64,000 nucleotides of DNA from assembly GCA_011009095.1 (NCBI GenBank), contig VTPC01008591.1, positions 17,554-81,553 on the forward strand. The letters run 5' to 3'. Origin of the DNA: Ignelater luminosus (taxonomy: Eukaryota; Arthropoda; Insecta; Coleoptera; Elateridae). The position numbers and the translations under genes are program-made. Under the pieces are notes generated by a model. The model was given only the letters and a program-made list of their open reading frames with translations. It was not told the origin of the DNA and made no database searches. Shown piece after piece: positions 36,033 through 47,060 of the stretch (positions are counted from its first letter, which is position 1; each line of letters begins with the position of its first letter).

Positions 36033-38022
36033 CAGGGCCGTAGCTGGCGGGCGGGCAGTGCGTGTCTAACACTTGTAAGGGGCGCAAATTTAATGAAATC
36101 GCCGATTTAAAAAATTATAATGGTACACAAAGTAATAGAAAAATATTTTACAAGATTCTTTGCAACGATACTCATTCCTACAATTAAACCCAACTGAAGG
36201 GCAGGCTATATAGCACATCATAAATAACACCGGAGATGTTTATATTGAGTCTTTCACTTTTGGCTTAAACTCTACTTACAGCTTTAAGAATTTTTCGAAA
36301 ATATCTGGACAACAAATGTGCCATTCAAACAAATTGAAAAGAAATTGCAAACTTCAAATATTTCTCTTTAGGTAGTCTTTGGTTCATTTTGGAGGTAATT
36401 AGTTGTAATTGTGTTTTTGTACAATGCATCAAGACCGATTGTCGAGCCTTGCATTTGTATCTATTGAAAGTGATCTTTCTGAGAATTTAAATGTGGAAGA
36501 GATAGTCGATCAGTTTGCTAATGCAAAAGTGAGGCAAGTACCTTTGTAAAAGATTTTACTAGTAAATAACTTTCAGGTAAATTCTGTGTTACTTATTGGA
36601 ATACCTAATTATTTATTCTTTAATTTTTAAATTTAAAGCGTTTTTTCACTTTTTCAAAGAAGGTAGTAAAACAACAGTAAGTATTTACATTATACAGGCG
36701 TAGAATTGGTTCATCAATCATACGAATTAAACAGTGAATACTTAACGTAACTGAAACGCCCAATTATTTGCTTTCCTAATTATTTTAGAGCGAACGGGTA
36801 CACTGGGTTTTTGTAGCAAAAGAAAATTTACTGTACCTGTACAAGTGTACAGCGCCCCGAAAAAGAGAATGGACAAAGCTAAGTGCCATTTGCGTAGGCA
36901 ACCCATTCTACAGCATCATTATTACTTTCAAGCAGTTCAAGCCATGGCAGGTTTTCTGCAAAACGCCTGTCGCAATTAGTTCCGCTTCATTGAATCATTA
37001 CCTAAGCAGCGCCCGAAATTGTTACTTATTTTCAGTTTTTAAATAAACTTTAGGCATGAAAGCTAAATATGTGTATATATCCTTTTCAAGGAATGAATAA
37101 TACAGTTTTCGACAATTAAATAAGAATATTGTGGTATTGTTTAACAGCAAATGACCCACGAAGAGAAACAGGTATTTTGTTAATAAGTTTTATTTGTTTA
37201 CATTTGTAACTTATTTAAATAAATAAAATTACTAAGCTTAAAATGTTACTAAACTTAACCTCAGCTGCTGCAAGTTATTAGTAAATGTTGATATACTTTG
37301 ACAAACAGTGCTGAAAATAAATTGCGAATTGCCGGCAGAAGGAAAACGCTCTCTCAGAAATAAACAGAATATTTTTCTGTAGGTTTTATAATAAGCCTCT
37401 TTTAGAGCTTTAAGTTAAAGCTTGAAATTCACTCCTTCTTCACTAAAACTTTCTGGAAGTTAATTGACAATACAATCTAAGGATAGGTGTTAATTAAAAA
37501 ATTTTCTAATTTACACAACTTTTTGGATCAACTTAATAATTTATTATTAACTTAAGTCTTAACTGTATTCCTTCCTTAAAAAGGATGCACACAAATGTTT
37601 AGCTTTTACATCTAAAATTTATTATAATCCCCGGGACCGCTTAGGTAAAAATTCAATAATGCAGAACTAATTGCAATAGGCGCCCTGCAGAGAGCCTGCC
37701 TTGGCGCGAAAGTAACGGCAATGTTGTAGAATGGGTTGCCTACACAACTATAAATATCTTAGAATTGATTATAGCCCTGTCCATTTTCTTTTTTGGGGCA
37801 GTGTACATGTTATTTGTGTTATTTCCGAAGTCGAGGAAAAATTAAAACAGTAAGTTTTGCAAACTCCTTTTATGATACGTGAAGCAATTCTACACCTTGT
37901 ATATTAAAGTTTCACAAACATCTCCGATTAAATATCTTGCAAAAAAAAGAGAATACATTGAGGATGGGGGCGCCAAAATATGTTTCATCACGCAGGCGCT
38001 ACAACCTTCAGCTACGGGCCTG
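36033..38022 (+). mobile_element. non-autonomous hAT element with internal inverted repeats
   Basis: The left end cagggccgtagctg (36033-36046) and right end cagctacgggcctg (38009-38022) are inverted with one mismatch in 14. The 8-bp duplication ggtgttac lies at 36025-36032 and 38023-38030. Inside, about 36845-37107 is an imperfect inverted copy of 37561-37809; landmarks are caacccattctaca and its complement, gcaattagtt, and ttacctaagc. A shorter inverted match links tacaggcgtagaattg near 36694 with the complement near 37890. The only coding trace is a hAT transposase C-terminus at 36424-36549. The element is probably mobilised only by a related autonomous hAT, if at all. Confidence 0.9.
36424..36549 (+). 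pseudogene. hAT transposase C-terminal fragment
   Basis: Forty-one codons read MHQDRLSSLAFVSIESDL, then SENLNVEEIVDQFANAK to a stop. This corresponds to the extreme C-terminus of ZMYM1-like hAT transposases (usual form TMSQDRLNSLAILSIE). The upstream part, including the ERSFSKLK block, is absent. Its position close to the left terminal repeat rather than the right suggests a rearranged element. Related to, but clearly diverged from, the C-terminus of the hAT at 8800-11958. Confidence 0.75.
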
Positions 38023-38504
38023 GGTGTTACCTTTAGTTTTACAAATTCACAATCTTTAGATTCACTGTTAAAATATTTTTTTCTTTTGCAATTAAACCTA
38101 TTATTTTAAACACAAACACTAAATTTGTAAACTAGATTATAACGATTGTTGCAGAAGTAAGAATACACTAAATTTACTTCATACTGATTTAAATTAAATA
38201 ACACCTTAATACCATGTAGCTACATTTGTAGAGGAATGTTTGTTAATACTGATTTCACATTCTCATTTTATATGCAATAACCTTGACTGATAGCAGCTAA
38301 CACTTCCTCTCGGTATGTGTATATTTTTATCACAGAAGTTCAATGTTTATAGTTTAGAAATTTGTAAAAATATTTATTTAATTACATTATTTACATATAT
38401 TTGTTATTAGAATTTTACCAAACGGTTTGAAATTTATTTTATGCAATACAATTAATAAGTTGGAATTTCGACATTGGACATAATTATTCTGTTCATAATG
38501 TAGG

Positions 38505-38800
38505 ATTAACCAACAAGTTCTATACAGAGGGTAGCACAATTATTAGATGTGGGTTATGGAACTTGTCGAAACATTTTACTAAGAGACCTTGAATTGTATT
38601 CTTATAAATTACAAATATATCAGAAGTTTTACCACCAGATCATTATCAGTGATTTACAAATAACCTCAACGATGACAATTTGCTGGATGTGACATGTCTT
38701 TGGACGAGGCTTGGTTCCACTTTGATGTTTTCGCTAACGCACAGAACATGCGTATGTGGAATAAAAAATGGAGGGCATTTTTTGTAAAAATGCTTTGTTA
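38505..38800 (+). pseudogene. Tc1-like (DDE_3 type) transposase fragment
   Basis: A decayed frame reads IQRVAQLLDVGYGTCRNILL, then RDLELYSYKLQIYQKF at 38520-38640. After a gap and frame change it reads MSLDEAWFHFDVFANAQNMR near 38694-38755. The first part fits the DNA-binding helix-turn-helix and linker, and the second fits the first catalytic block (SDEAWFHLSGYVN-like) of a Tc1-like family common in insects. Later catalytic blocks are missing. No terminal repeats were defined. Confidence 0.65.
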
Positions 38801-41572
38801 GTTTGATATGTTTAGGTTATTTGTGTAGTTTGTTTGACATTTAAAACATTTGTTTAAAATTTAAAAACAACCGTCAATTCGATTTTTCGTATGTTTCAAT
38901 CAAAAAATACGTTTTACTGTCCAAAAGCTACCGAGATGCCTTTACTTATTGATCCCACAATATAAGAACATTTAGCGATTAATAGATGAAGCTGTAAAAG
39001 CTAGCGCATAATTAGAACAAAATAACAAATGTCATTGTCCGAACACAAAGATTCAGAATGCTTTGAAAATTATAAAGGAGAAGTAGTCTGAAGAAGGGCT
39101 GTAAGATTCGTACATGCTAGCAATTTTTGGACTTCTAACGGTATAAGAAACTACAATTGCAGACAGCTAATACAACATTAGAATTTGGGACTTCCCAGCT
39201 AAAAGCATTTGCTGCGTGAAAAATTGTAAAAGAGAAATAGTTTACATATAGGAACACAAATAGGAAGTTAGCTATGCATGATTGACTAGAATACTAGAGT
39301 CACAAACTAGCTTAACGAGTTGATTATTTTATGTCTATTAGTAAAAAGTACTTACTTGTCCCTGACTGACACCACAACTAACAACAATATGGTTCTTTCA
39401 TCAAGACCCACTTTATATTCTCAGTTTGTAGCAAATCTTTAAACATGTTTACTGTATAGGACGGTTTTAAAGGCTCAACAAATGAACTTAGATAATTCAT
39501 ACAAAAACAAAATCCCGACAACCAAAGACAGGCATAGCTCAGAAGGGGTCTAATATTTGTGCGAGCCGCCAAACATAAAAATTAACCTGAAATTCAAAAA
39601 TTATGTAATTATAGTCAAGATCAGTAAAAGTCAATAAGCTGTCAAATTGTGGTACAAGAATTCAATGATTGATTACACGCCCTTGATTAAAGACAGTGAA
39701 CAATTTCTTCATTACACGCTACGAATATAAACAACAAACATTATTTGCTTTCCTCAGACTGTTTGGGATTTCGAAGTAGCTACAGGGCTGTTGGTGACCC
39801 TACTTCTCTCAAATAAAACTCATATTGAAAAATCTGTCTCTCATTATTGAGAAAGACGATACATTTTTTGACATACAGGGTGCTCAGAGTCGCACATCAA
39901 GAAATATTTTCTTAGAGTATAACTAATGTAAAAATTATTGTGCAGTTTTTGTGTGTGTTTTGAGGACTTCTCAATGTTAATATTAAAAGCACAAATGCTC
40001 TTAGAAATACCTCATTTTCTCATTAATGAAACTTTCAATTCACCTAAACACAAAAGAACTAAAATTGTAAACCTTTTGTATTTTCTACTACCAAATAAAA
40101 ATTAAATGTACCAACGATTTGCTATTAATTGAAGATAGACTTAACCGGAACAAGTAAATGGCCGTATCCAGAATTTTGCCCAAAATCCAAATCCCAGGTC
40201 TAAGAATCCCACGATAAGCTCTAAGTTCCGAACTAATGAGAGTCTTATCATATACTCCAAAACTTGAGTACTATTGACTTTACAAATTTCAAAAATCGCG
40301 TTTAAGTAGTCTTAATCTTCTAATTAGCTTGATCAAACTACTTAAAGTTAAGAAAACTGATACAGTTGTAATAGAACCTGTTTTCAAATGAGCTCTTCCC
40401 TCGTTGGTTACTATAAAGTTGCAGTGATTTGGGACCTACCTTATACCAATCTATTACTTACTAAGTTGTCTGCTACATCAAACACATGTACAATACTAGA
40501 TCTAGCCAGAAATAATATAAGTGATATAAACAACAAATAGTTTATTGAATACGCACCAAAATATAATTCAACTACGTCGTGCTGGAGTGCTTCTCTTCTT
40601 TTAACCTTCTCATTTAGAGATCGGTTGAACTTCACCTGCTATTAATCCTCTTAACAGACCTGACCCAAGGTAGGAGTTTGCCCTTCTACACACGGCGATT
40701 TTGAAATCAAAACTAAGCAAAAGAATTTTATTACTTATAGAGTCTAATATGCTTCGTGTTTTGTTTTTATTTGCCTTTCTAACATTACCCTCTGATATGC
40801 CTCTTTTCTGTTATATATACAAAAAAAAGCAAAACCAGAAAACAGTAAGCGTTCAGTATATGATATGTAAGCAGTTGATGAATACAGGAATGATTCCATG
40901 AGTAAAAATAAGTAAAAATGTTCAAATGAACATGTACAGCTCATTGTTTCTATTTTCCGAGTTATTTTAGTTTTCAGTAATTCCATAAAGCCTTTTAAAG
41001 AACTGTATTCAAATTTAAGAAAGGATAACAGCAGTAATTCTTTATATGGTCGTTACTTGGCATCTGATAAATACGTACATTTCTATGTTAATAATTTTTT
41101 AATATTAAGGTGCCTTTGTTACAATTAGCATTTCTATTGCAAACTTACAAAACGAACACCATAGAAACAGAAATCAAGTGTTAAGTTTTCCTCCTGTCTA
41201 CCTAACCGCAATGCTGAAGACGTTTTAAAGAAGATTGATCTATTGTTAGTATATTTCAGTTTTATTAATTTTTATTCTAAATTGTTATTGACAAAATGTG
41301 GTGCTTTTCACAATTTATGTTGAATACCTGACTTTAAAACTTGTGAGAATTTTTGTTCTTACATTTAGGATAATATTCAGTTATTAGTAATTAGAGAATG
41401 CATTTCTGGTATTATTCATCACTGTTTTGCTAATAAACCCGATAAAACCACTTATTAAACAATGACCTTATCGCTAAAAGAAATTATTAAAAAAAACTAT
41501 GAGCAATTCCCTGCGTCACTACCTTAGTGATACTCAACGCAAGAGGCATGAGTTGAAGATCTCTTTCCAAAA
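38801..41572. other. intergenic upstream of the SVWC gene
   Basis: No second gene is supported. The segment acagggtgctcagagtcgc near 39877 resembles the ends of some insect DNA elements, but no partner end was found. The promoter of the downstream gene should lie in the last few hundred bases; I see no clear TATA box within 60 bases of its start codon. Confidence 0.4.
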
Positions 41573-42130
41573 ATGTCAAAAAATAGTGTGCGTTTATTAT
41601 TCTCGATTGTTATTTTCAATAGTTGCAGTGACATTACACCTAATTATTTCTTCGATAACTCAGAAGTAGCTGGATTAACCAAAAAAGGTACGCTATTATT
41701 TAATTTGCTTCTTTATCATTTAAATCAGTTTTCTTTATTTTTTCAGAATGGTTAGCTAAATGTGATGACGTCCTCACTGAAACACAGTTGCATCAGGTTA
41801 TATTTAACATAAAGGGTTTGTGTACACAACTACGTTGTCTTCGAGATAATAATTTAGATGTGTATCTGGGTTTTGATTAGTAAGTGTACAACGCCTTTAA
41901 TTAATGAATGTTTTTTTAATATACATAAATATTTGTTCAGCTGCATGAAGTCGTCAACTAGATGCATATATTCTGAACCGGACCCAACTTTACCATATCC
42001 TGAATGTTGTCCACGTAGACAATGTAGTGGTTTAAAGTGGAAAATATTGGACTACAAGACTTTTGTGGAAAGAAGACATAAAAAGCGAAACATGGTAATG
42101 CGAAAAAAAAAGTCGCAGCTTTTAAAGTGA
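41573..42130 (+). CDS. secreted SVWC-domain (single von Willebrand factor C) protein, three exons
   Basis: Exons are 41573-41687, 41747-41879 and 41941-42130. Introns of 59 and 61 bp have consensus ends (G|gtacgc...tttttcag|AA and TA|gtaagt...tttgttcag|C). The joined reading frame is 438 nt, 145 residues. Residues 1-18 form a hydrophobic signal-peptide-like start (MSKNSVRLLFSIVIFNSC). The mature part has exactly eight Cys, at residues 44, 64, 69, 84, 91, 105, 106 and 111, ending in the SVWC hallmark DPTLPYPECCPRRQC. Spacing C-x19-C-x4-C-x14-C-x6-C-x13-CC-x4-C fits this family. Known insect members are small secreted proteins; some, such as Drosophila Vago, are induced by infection, but that role cannot be assumed here. 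Unusual is a 34-residue very basic tail (ERRHKKRN..., RKKKSQLLK). No upstream noncoding exon was located, and no obvious poly-A signal follows closely. Confidence 0.85.
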
Positions 42131-43015
42131 ATTAATTATGAAAAGGTTTAACTAAATTTCAGAGCTGCTTTACGTAAATTCTAACTAATTATAAGTACGA
42201 ACAATAATTTTAAATTAATCTTAGTTAATGTTTGTTTATTCGATTTAATAGAAATATTTCATAATTTACTATTGTAAGAGGTTATTATAAATTGTTTGCA
42301 TTCGTACGCAGTTGTTTTCTTTTGCAAAAGATCTTAGATTCAAGATTCAAGACCATCTTCAGGTTTTAATAATAATAATTGAGATACGACTATTACGTTG
42401 TTAAGAATTATAAGATTCTGATTAAGGGATATGGAAAGTTAATATGAAGAGATAGGACATTTAAGACTGAAGTGTACTCTTATAAAGACCATGAGATACG
42501 TTGCCCTAACAAGAAGTGAAAAAAACGCTAATAAAAATAGGCTTTTACCTCTAATGATTATTTATTGAATGCAAAATTAGTAGGGCACTAGATTAGTACT
42601 GGTGTTTCTTATAAATATCGAAAGACTTGAAACTCAATGAAACGTGATATGGCGTACCGAAGGTAAGTGTCAAGTACCTTTAAGAAGATTTGATTTTATG
42701 ACTTTATGGTTAACAAGCTAAAGGATGATCTTTAAAGTACTAAGGCATGACCAAAAAGATGAGCTATTAACGGTCGTGGTTTTTATAGAAGTTCAGAAGT
42801 TGGAAATAATTACATTATACAGAGTGTTTCATGAGATATGTACATACGCAAAGAGTATGTTCTTGAGAAGAAATAATAAGTAAGTAAAGTCACATAAATT
42901 ACATACATTGTGGTGCTCTTTAAAATGAACTGAATGGTCGCATGCAAATCTCACGATTGTTTCTCACTTGATGGCACGCGTTTTTAATACACTGGCGCTG
43001 AATGAACTCAGTTCC
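42131..43015. other. intergenic, no gene supported
   Basis: AT-rich DNA. A terminus-like sequence, acagagtgtttcatgaga, near 42819 resembles insect DNA-element ends and may mark the left edge of the Tc1-like relic complex to its right. Confidence 0.4.
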
Positions 43016-43252
43016 AGAGTGTACGCATTTTCTCGTGAGCTGTGACCTTGATTACATAGAAACCAAAAACTGTTTGAAAGATCCTTAATATTAATATTTT
43101 ATATAATTTTACTTGCATTGCAGATGGAACAATAACATCTCTACAAAGACGTGAAATATGTATGTATAAAACGAAAATATTAAGGATCTTTCAAGCAGTT
43201 TTTTGTTTCTGTGTAATCAAGGTCACAGCTCACGAGAAAATGCGTACACTCT
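43016..43252. repeat. hairpin/MITE-like inverted repeat, 77-bp arms
   Basis: Arms 43016-43092 and 43176-43252 are inverted copies with only three mismatches in 77; the outer 40 bases agree perfectly. The loop is 83 bp. The outer ends read agagtgtacgcattttctcg. No target duplication is clear. The size and structure fit a small foldback MITE or a segment able to form a long stem in RNA. Confidence 0.88.
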
Positions 43253-43379
43253 AGTATTAACTTCTATGTCCTATACTATTAAAAAGTTTTAAATCTTTCT
43301 TTCTTTTATCACATTTAGAGCATGTTGGGTCCTCCTCTACGACTATGAGTAACAGGTGTCTTCTAGAATTCCCCAGTAC

Positions 43380-43640
43380 GACACTTCAAAAAAATGCGCA
43401 AATAAGTTCATCAGCAACGTTACCACACCATACATTGATCGAGAATCTTTGGAAATTAGTCTTTGCGATAACACACAGAGTTTAGTCAGGCCATAAATAT
43501 GTTTGATCCATCGGGAATAGATTGCACCTCATCAGTGAATAAAATGTATCTACTACTTAGGACTTTAGGCTCTACATACTGAACTGTTACACATGAATGA
43601 TATATATTATCTCACTATTTAGTGAGATATGCCAATGAGA
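43380..43640 (-). pseudogene. Tc1-like (DDE_3 type) transposase relic
   Basis: On the minus strand, SSRYILFTDEVQSIPDGSN near 43570-43510 fits the first catalytic block (LFTDE...). After a frame change, INVWCGNVADELICAFF near 43425-43385 fits the SVNVWCGIVGDKLIGPFFF-type block that precedes the second catalytic residue. The frame then decays. Upstream coding (to about 43870) is too damaged to assign. The family is the same broad group as the relic at 38505-38800. Confidence 0.6.
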
Positions 43641-43874
43641 AGCATTCAAACGTCTTGAAATTCTTCTTGAACTTAATCGAGAATTACGCTCAGTACTTGT
43701 CTTGAGAAATTTCCTTTTGTTGTTTCAAAGTTTGCTGCACAATTCTTGTGGATTTTCAGAAATGACCCATGTCTTCGTGCACGTTCAAAGACACCAGGAG
43801 ATGTTTAATGATGGGGCGGCTTTTTGTTTGGGAAACGTCATTGCTACTTTCTACGAGCAACTCAGTCTGGCTTC

Positions 43875-44735
43875 GAGTGCGTAGCTAGGTAGTTGACCCG
43901 GTCTCCGTCCGCGGGTAATGCACTGAAGTTGAAAAGTAGGCAGCTACTCCAACGGCAACTCAACGCCCGGTTTAGTAAGACGGGTGCAGTAGCCAACTCC
44001 ATCTGCCGGTGCCCTTTGCTAGCATCGGGGCGTAGGCCCGGTAGAGTTTCAATTTCTCAGCCTCGTCCGCAAGGCCTGCTCTGGGGCGGGGCAGGTATCC
44101 AGCAACTTCACCACCATTGTTGCAATTCGAGCCCGAGGCTCCTCGAATGCAATCACTCCACAGCTGCCGAAATTCAACTTCCGTCCGTCACCCCTGGATA
44201 ACCCCCTTCCCTCTCCCTTCCTCTTTCGCGAACTGCGAGGGTTTGTGCTTCTGAAAAAAAACCGTTTGCCCCACCCATCGCCTTCACATCTCTTTACAAC
44301 CAATCTCAATTCATCATTATTTTCAATCATAATCAATTCAAATCAATTAATTTCCACTCAATATAATCCATCTACAACTCCAACTCCATAATAAATTATC
44401 TAAAACCTACCACCAGCTCAAACTCAAATGCCACTTCGTCAAGTTCGCCGTCGTCCGCTGTCTGCAAGAAATCCAGTGCTCCGAATAATCAACACTAGCT
44501 TCAACAAAGAATCAAAAGCCAACTCCAACCAACTATCAAGAACCGCCGCGACGCCAACGAAATCAACAAATCAACATCCAAATCCACGCGCCTCTCAAGC
44601 CAACTCTACTGCTTAGCCAAGGCTTCCAAGGACAACATCCAGCAAGTCGAAGCGCCGACCACAGTTCCACCATTCATCAATACCATTCCACGGGCTGAAG
44701 AGAGGTCGAGCGACCTCTAAAGCCGTCGCGTGTGA
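43875..44735. other. GC/CpG-rich island with a G-free segment, origin unknown
   Basis: Base composition changes abruptly near 43875 (ttgacccggtctccgtccgcgg) and returns to AT-rich DNA after about 44735 (gccgtcgcgtgtgaag). The island is dense in CpG. From 44281 to 44414 the plus strand has no G at all (134 bases). Open frames include 43893-44201 and 44428-44616 (+) and a Ser/Thr-rich frame from about 44400 to 44720, none with a recognised domain. It could be the 5' part of an unrecognised retroelement, or a host CpG-island promoter with a leader exon. Confidence 0.5.
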
Positions 44736-44739
44736 AGTA

Positions 44740-46734
44740 GATTGAAATGAATTTGATAGATTTACTAACAAAGGTGTACGGGTTGCTTTTATTTGTTAAG
44801 ACAGAATGTGCTTCTTACAACATTTAGGCTGAGTATTTTCTTCTTTGTTAAAGATACTAGAAACCCGTTTAACAGTTTACTAACGATTTAGATTTAGTAA
44901 ACAGCATTTTCCTTAACTGGATAAATCTGAATTGTATCAGAAAGGTGACCATTAAAATCGGAATCCGCTAATAAGTGTGTAACAACAAACCTTAAAAACA
45001 GATAGCATTGAAACGTCATGCTTAAACTCTGTCGTCAGCAGTACATGAGATCGTCTCTCCAGCTCTAGCTCTGATGATCAATCTAAATATAGAAGAAGCA
45101 AAAGAACGTGTAGTGACTCACTTGTCGAATTTACTAGTGTTGAAAATAAATTGGGCTGAAAAGTTGCGCTTATTAAAAGCCCTATAATTATAACGAAACG
45201 AGCTGAGCAAAGATCTAGTTTGTATAGTAAATATGGAGAATAGCCGTACTTGGTGGATCAATAAATTGGTTCACCAACCAAAAAACTCTAAATCACAAAA
45301 GTGATCCACCAATCCTAACTTTGCTCCATTCTTATATACATTATGTATATAGGAACTCTAGTGCTTAGATTCTGGCACCAGAGGTAAGTGAGGTCGTTTC
45401 TCTAAAGACACCATGAAACTCTGACGAAAAGAAGGAGGGCAGCCGTGAACGAAGAAATTGCTTCTAGAGAAAGGATGCTTGATAATGCTACTTCTAATTT
45501 GATTTGTAGAACAATAATCAACGCTAAGCTAAAGTTTATTTAAAACTGAACGATGCAATTCTAACTTGTAATTCTAATTTCTGTTTTGGAAAAAAACTTG
45601 CCTTTTTTCTGTTGACAGAAAATACTTCAAGAATACTGTTGAACTCCTAGTAGAGTACAACCAGTAGAAAAGTGTCTAATTTCACCTACAGGAAACGGGA
45701 GGAAGCAAAAGAAACTCGACTCGCATTTTGGCTCAGTATTTCTGCTTCATGCCCTTAGAGACTACTAGAACATTACCATTAGAAAGGTATCCTTCTTTCC
45801 AAAAACGCAATTACTGCAAAAGAGTAAAGAGTACCGTCTGTATTTGTTTACTTTCCTCTGTTTATATTAATTACATTTTTAGTATTTCATTATGAATTTT
45901 ATGTACGACGATTCTTACTCTTAGCTTTATGAATTTGTTGTCTCCAGGTCTACATGTTTTTTTTCAAAATTCTTTGTTATGTTATCATATGGTTTGAGGT
46001 GTATTAGTAAATACAATGATGAGATTTGAATAAATCTTGCTGTACTGGTTTTGAATAAGGAGAAACTATAGCGTTCTCTAGTAACTTCAAACCATTTGGT
46101 TAACTAATCTCTTGTTCGGGAAAAGAGTCTTTTTAATTCTTAAACAAATAGCACTGTTTATAAAACGCTTACTGTTAGTTACTTATTATAGTTAATATTC
46201 GGATTTCTTTTTAAGGTATCATTAGTCTTACGATGATACCTTCTACAAAAGTTTCCATTTTTATTAAATGAAGACGATCGGACTTAAGACTGCAGGATAT
46301 TGTTAATTGGCTTAAGCAAAGGAATGATTATGAGAGACAGAGAAATAATTTTCTTCCTCTCAGAAGATGACTAAAACAAAAAACTAAATTGGGTTGGGAA
46401 GAAAGTTTTTCTCTAACACGTAGTGAACACGGAATTGATGACAGCGATAGTATTCTCAGAAAGATGTATAGAGCAACGTTATTTCTGGAAAGTATGTCAC
46501 TGTTTTTAGAAAAAGAAATTGTCATTCAATATTCAAAAGGCTGCTTCAGTGTTTCGTAACTTGGGATCAAATTTGTTATCATATGGAATAGTAAAAACAA
46601 AGATTGTAAGTTCGGATTGCAATAGCTTTACGGATAACGAAGAACTAAATGAACTTAGTAGATCATATGTTTAATTGAACAATTACAACACAACATAATA
46701 AATGTACAGTTGTAGATCTGACTGCTGGATAACA
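44740..46734. other. intergenic, no gene supported
   Basis: AT-rich DNA. A small hairpin (ttggtggatca at 45250-45260 and its complement at 45302-45312) encloses another short one. The minus frame at 46328-46525 has no recognisable motif. Confidence 0.4.
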
Positions 46735-47060
46735 TCTCCTTCTTTTGCTCCACGGGCACTATTCTCATACAAGAAACATTGAAGATATCAAATTGTCACT
46801 TAAGAGTCACGTAGAAATTCCCTGTTTACCATCACATTGCACTCCCAATCTTCAATCTCTTGATTTTCATGTTTTCAGCGCAGAGATTCGAGTGCTTTTA
46901 AGCGATAGCCAGAGCTCAGTAAAAGCCTATGATGTACGTTGCTGAGCTTTAAATGGCTTCAAAAAAAATAAGTCTTTTCTTCAGTGATGCTGACTCTCTT
47001 GCCGCAGAGAATAAAGCTGAAATTTCTACTTCTGTTTGTTACGCCTAAGGAAATTTCCTA
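46735..47060 (+). pseudogene. pogo/Tigger-like DDE_1 transposase fragment
   Basis: The frame at 46745-46945 reads HGHYSHTRNIEDIKLSLKSH, then VEIPCLPSHCTPNLQSLD. This matches the block around the second and third catalytic residues of pogo/Tigger-type (CENP-B-related) transposases, usually DGHxSHTxN...CLPPHTTHxLQPLD. Downstream ALNGFKKNKS and a decayed acidic stretch fit the region after the core. The first catalytic block and the CENP-B-like DNA-binding part were not found upstream. Dead fragment; the Asp before GH is lost. Confidence 0.75.

Noticed and set aside
39877..39900. acagggtgctcagagtcgc as a transposon terminus
   Set aside because: A matching opposite end was not found within several kilobases.
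43893..44201. 102-codon frame as a host gene
   Set aside because: Pro/Gln/Arg-rich composition simply follows the GC-rich island; no domain recognised.
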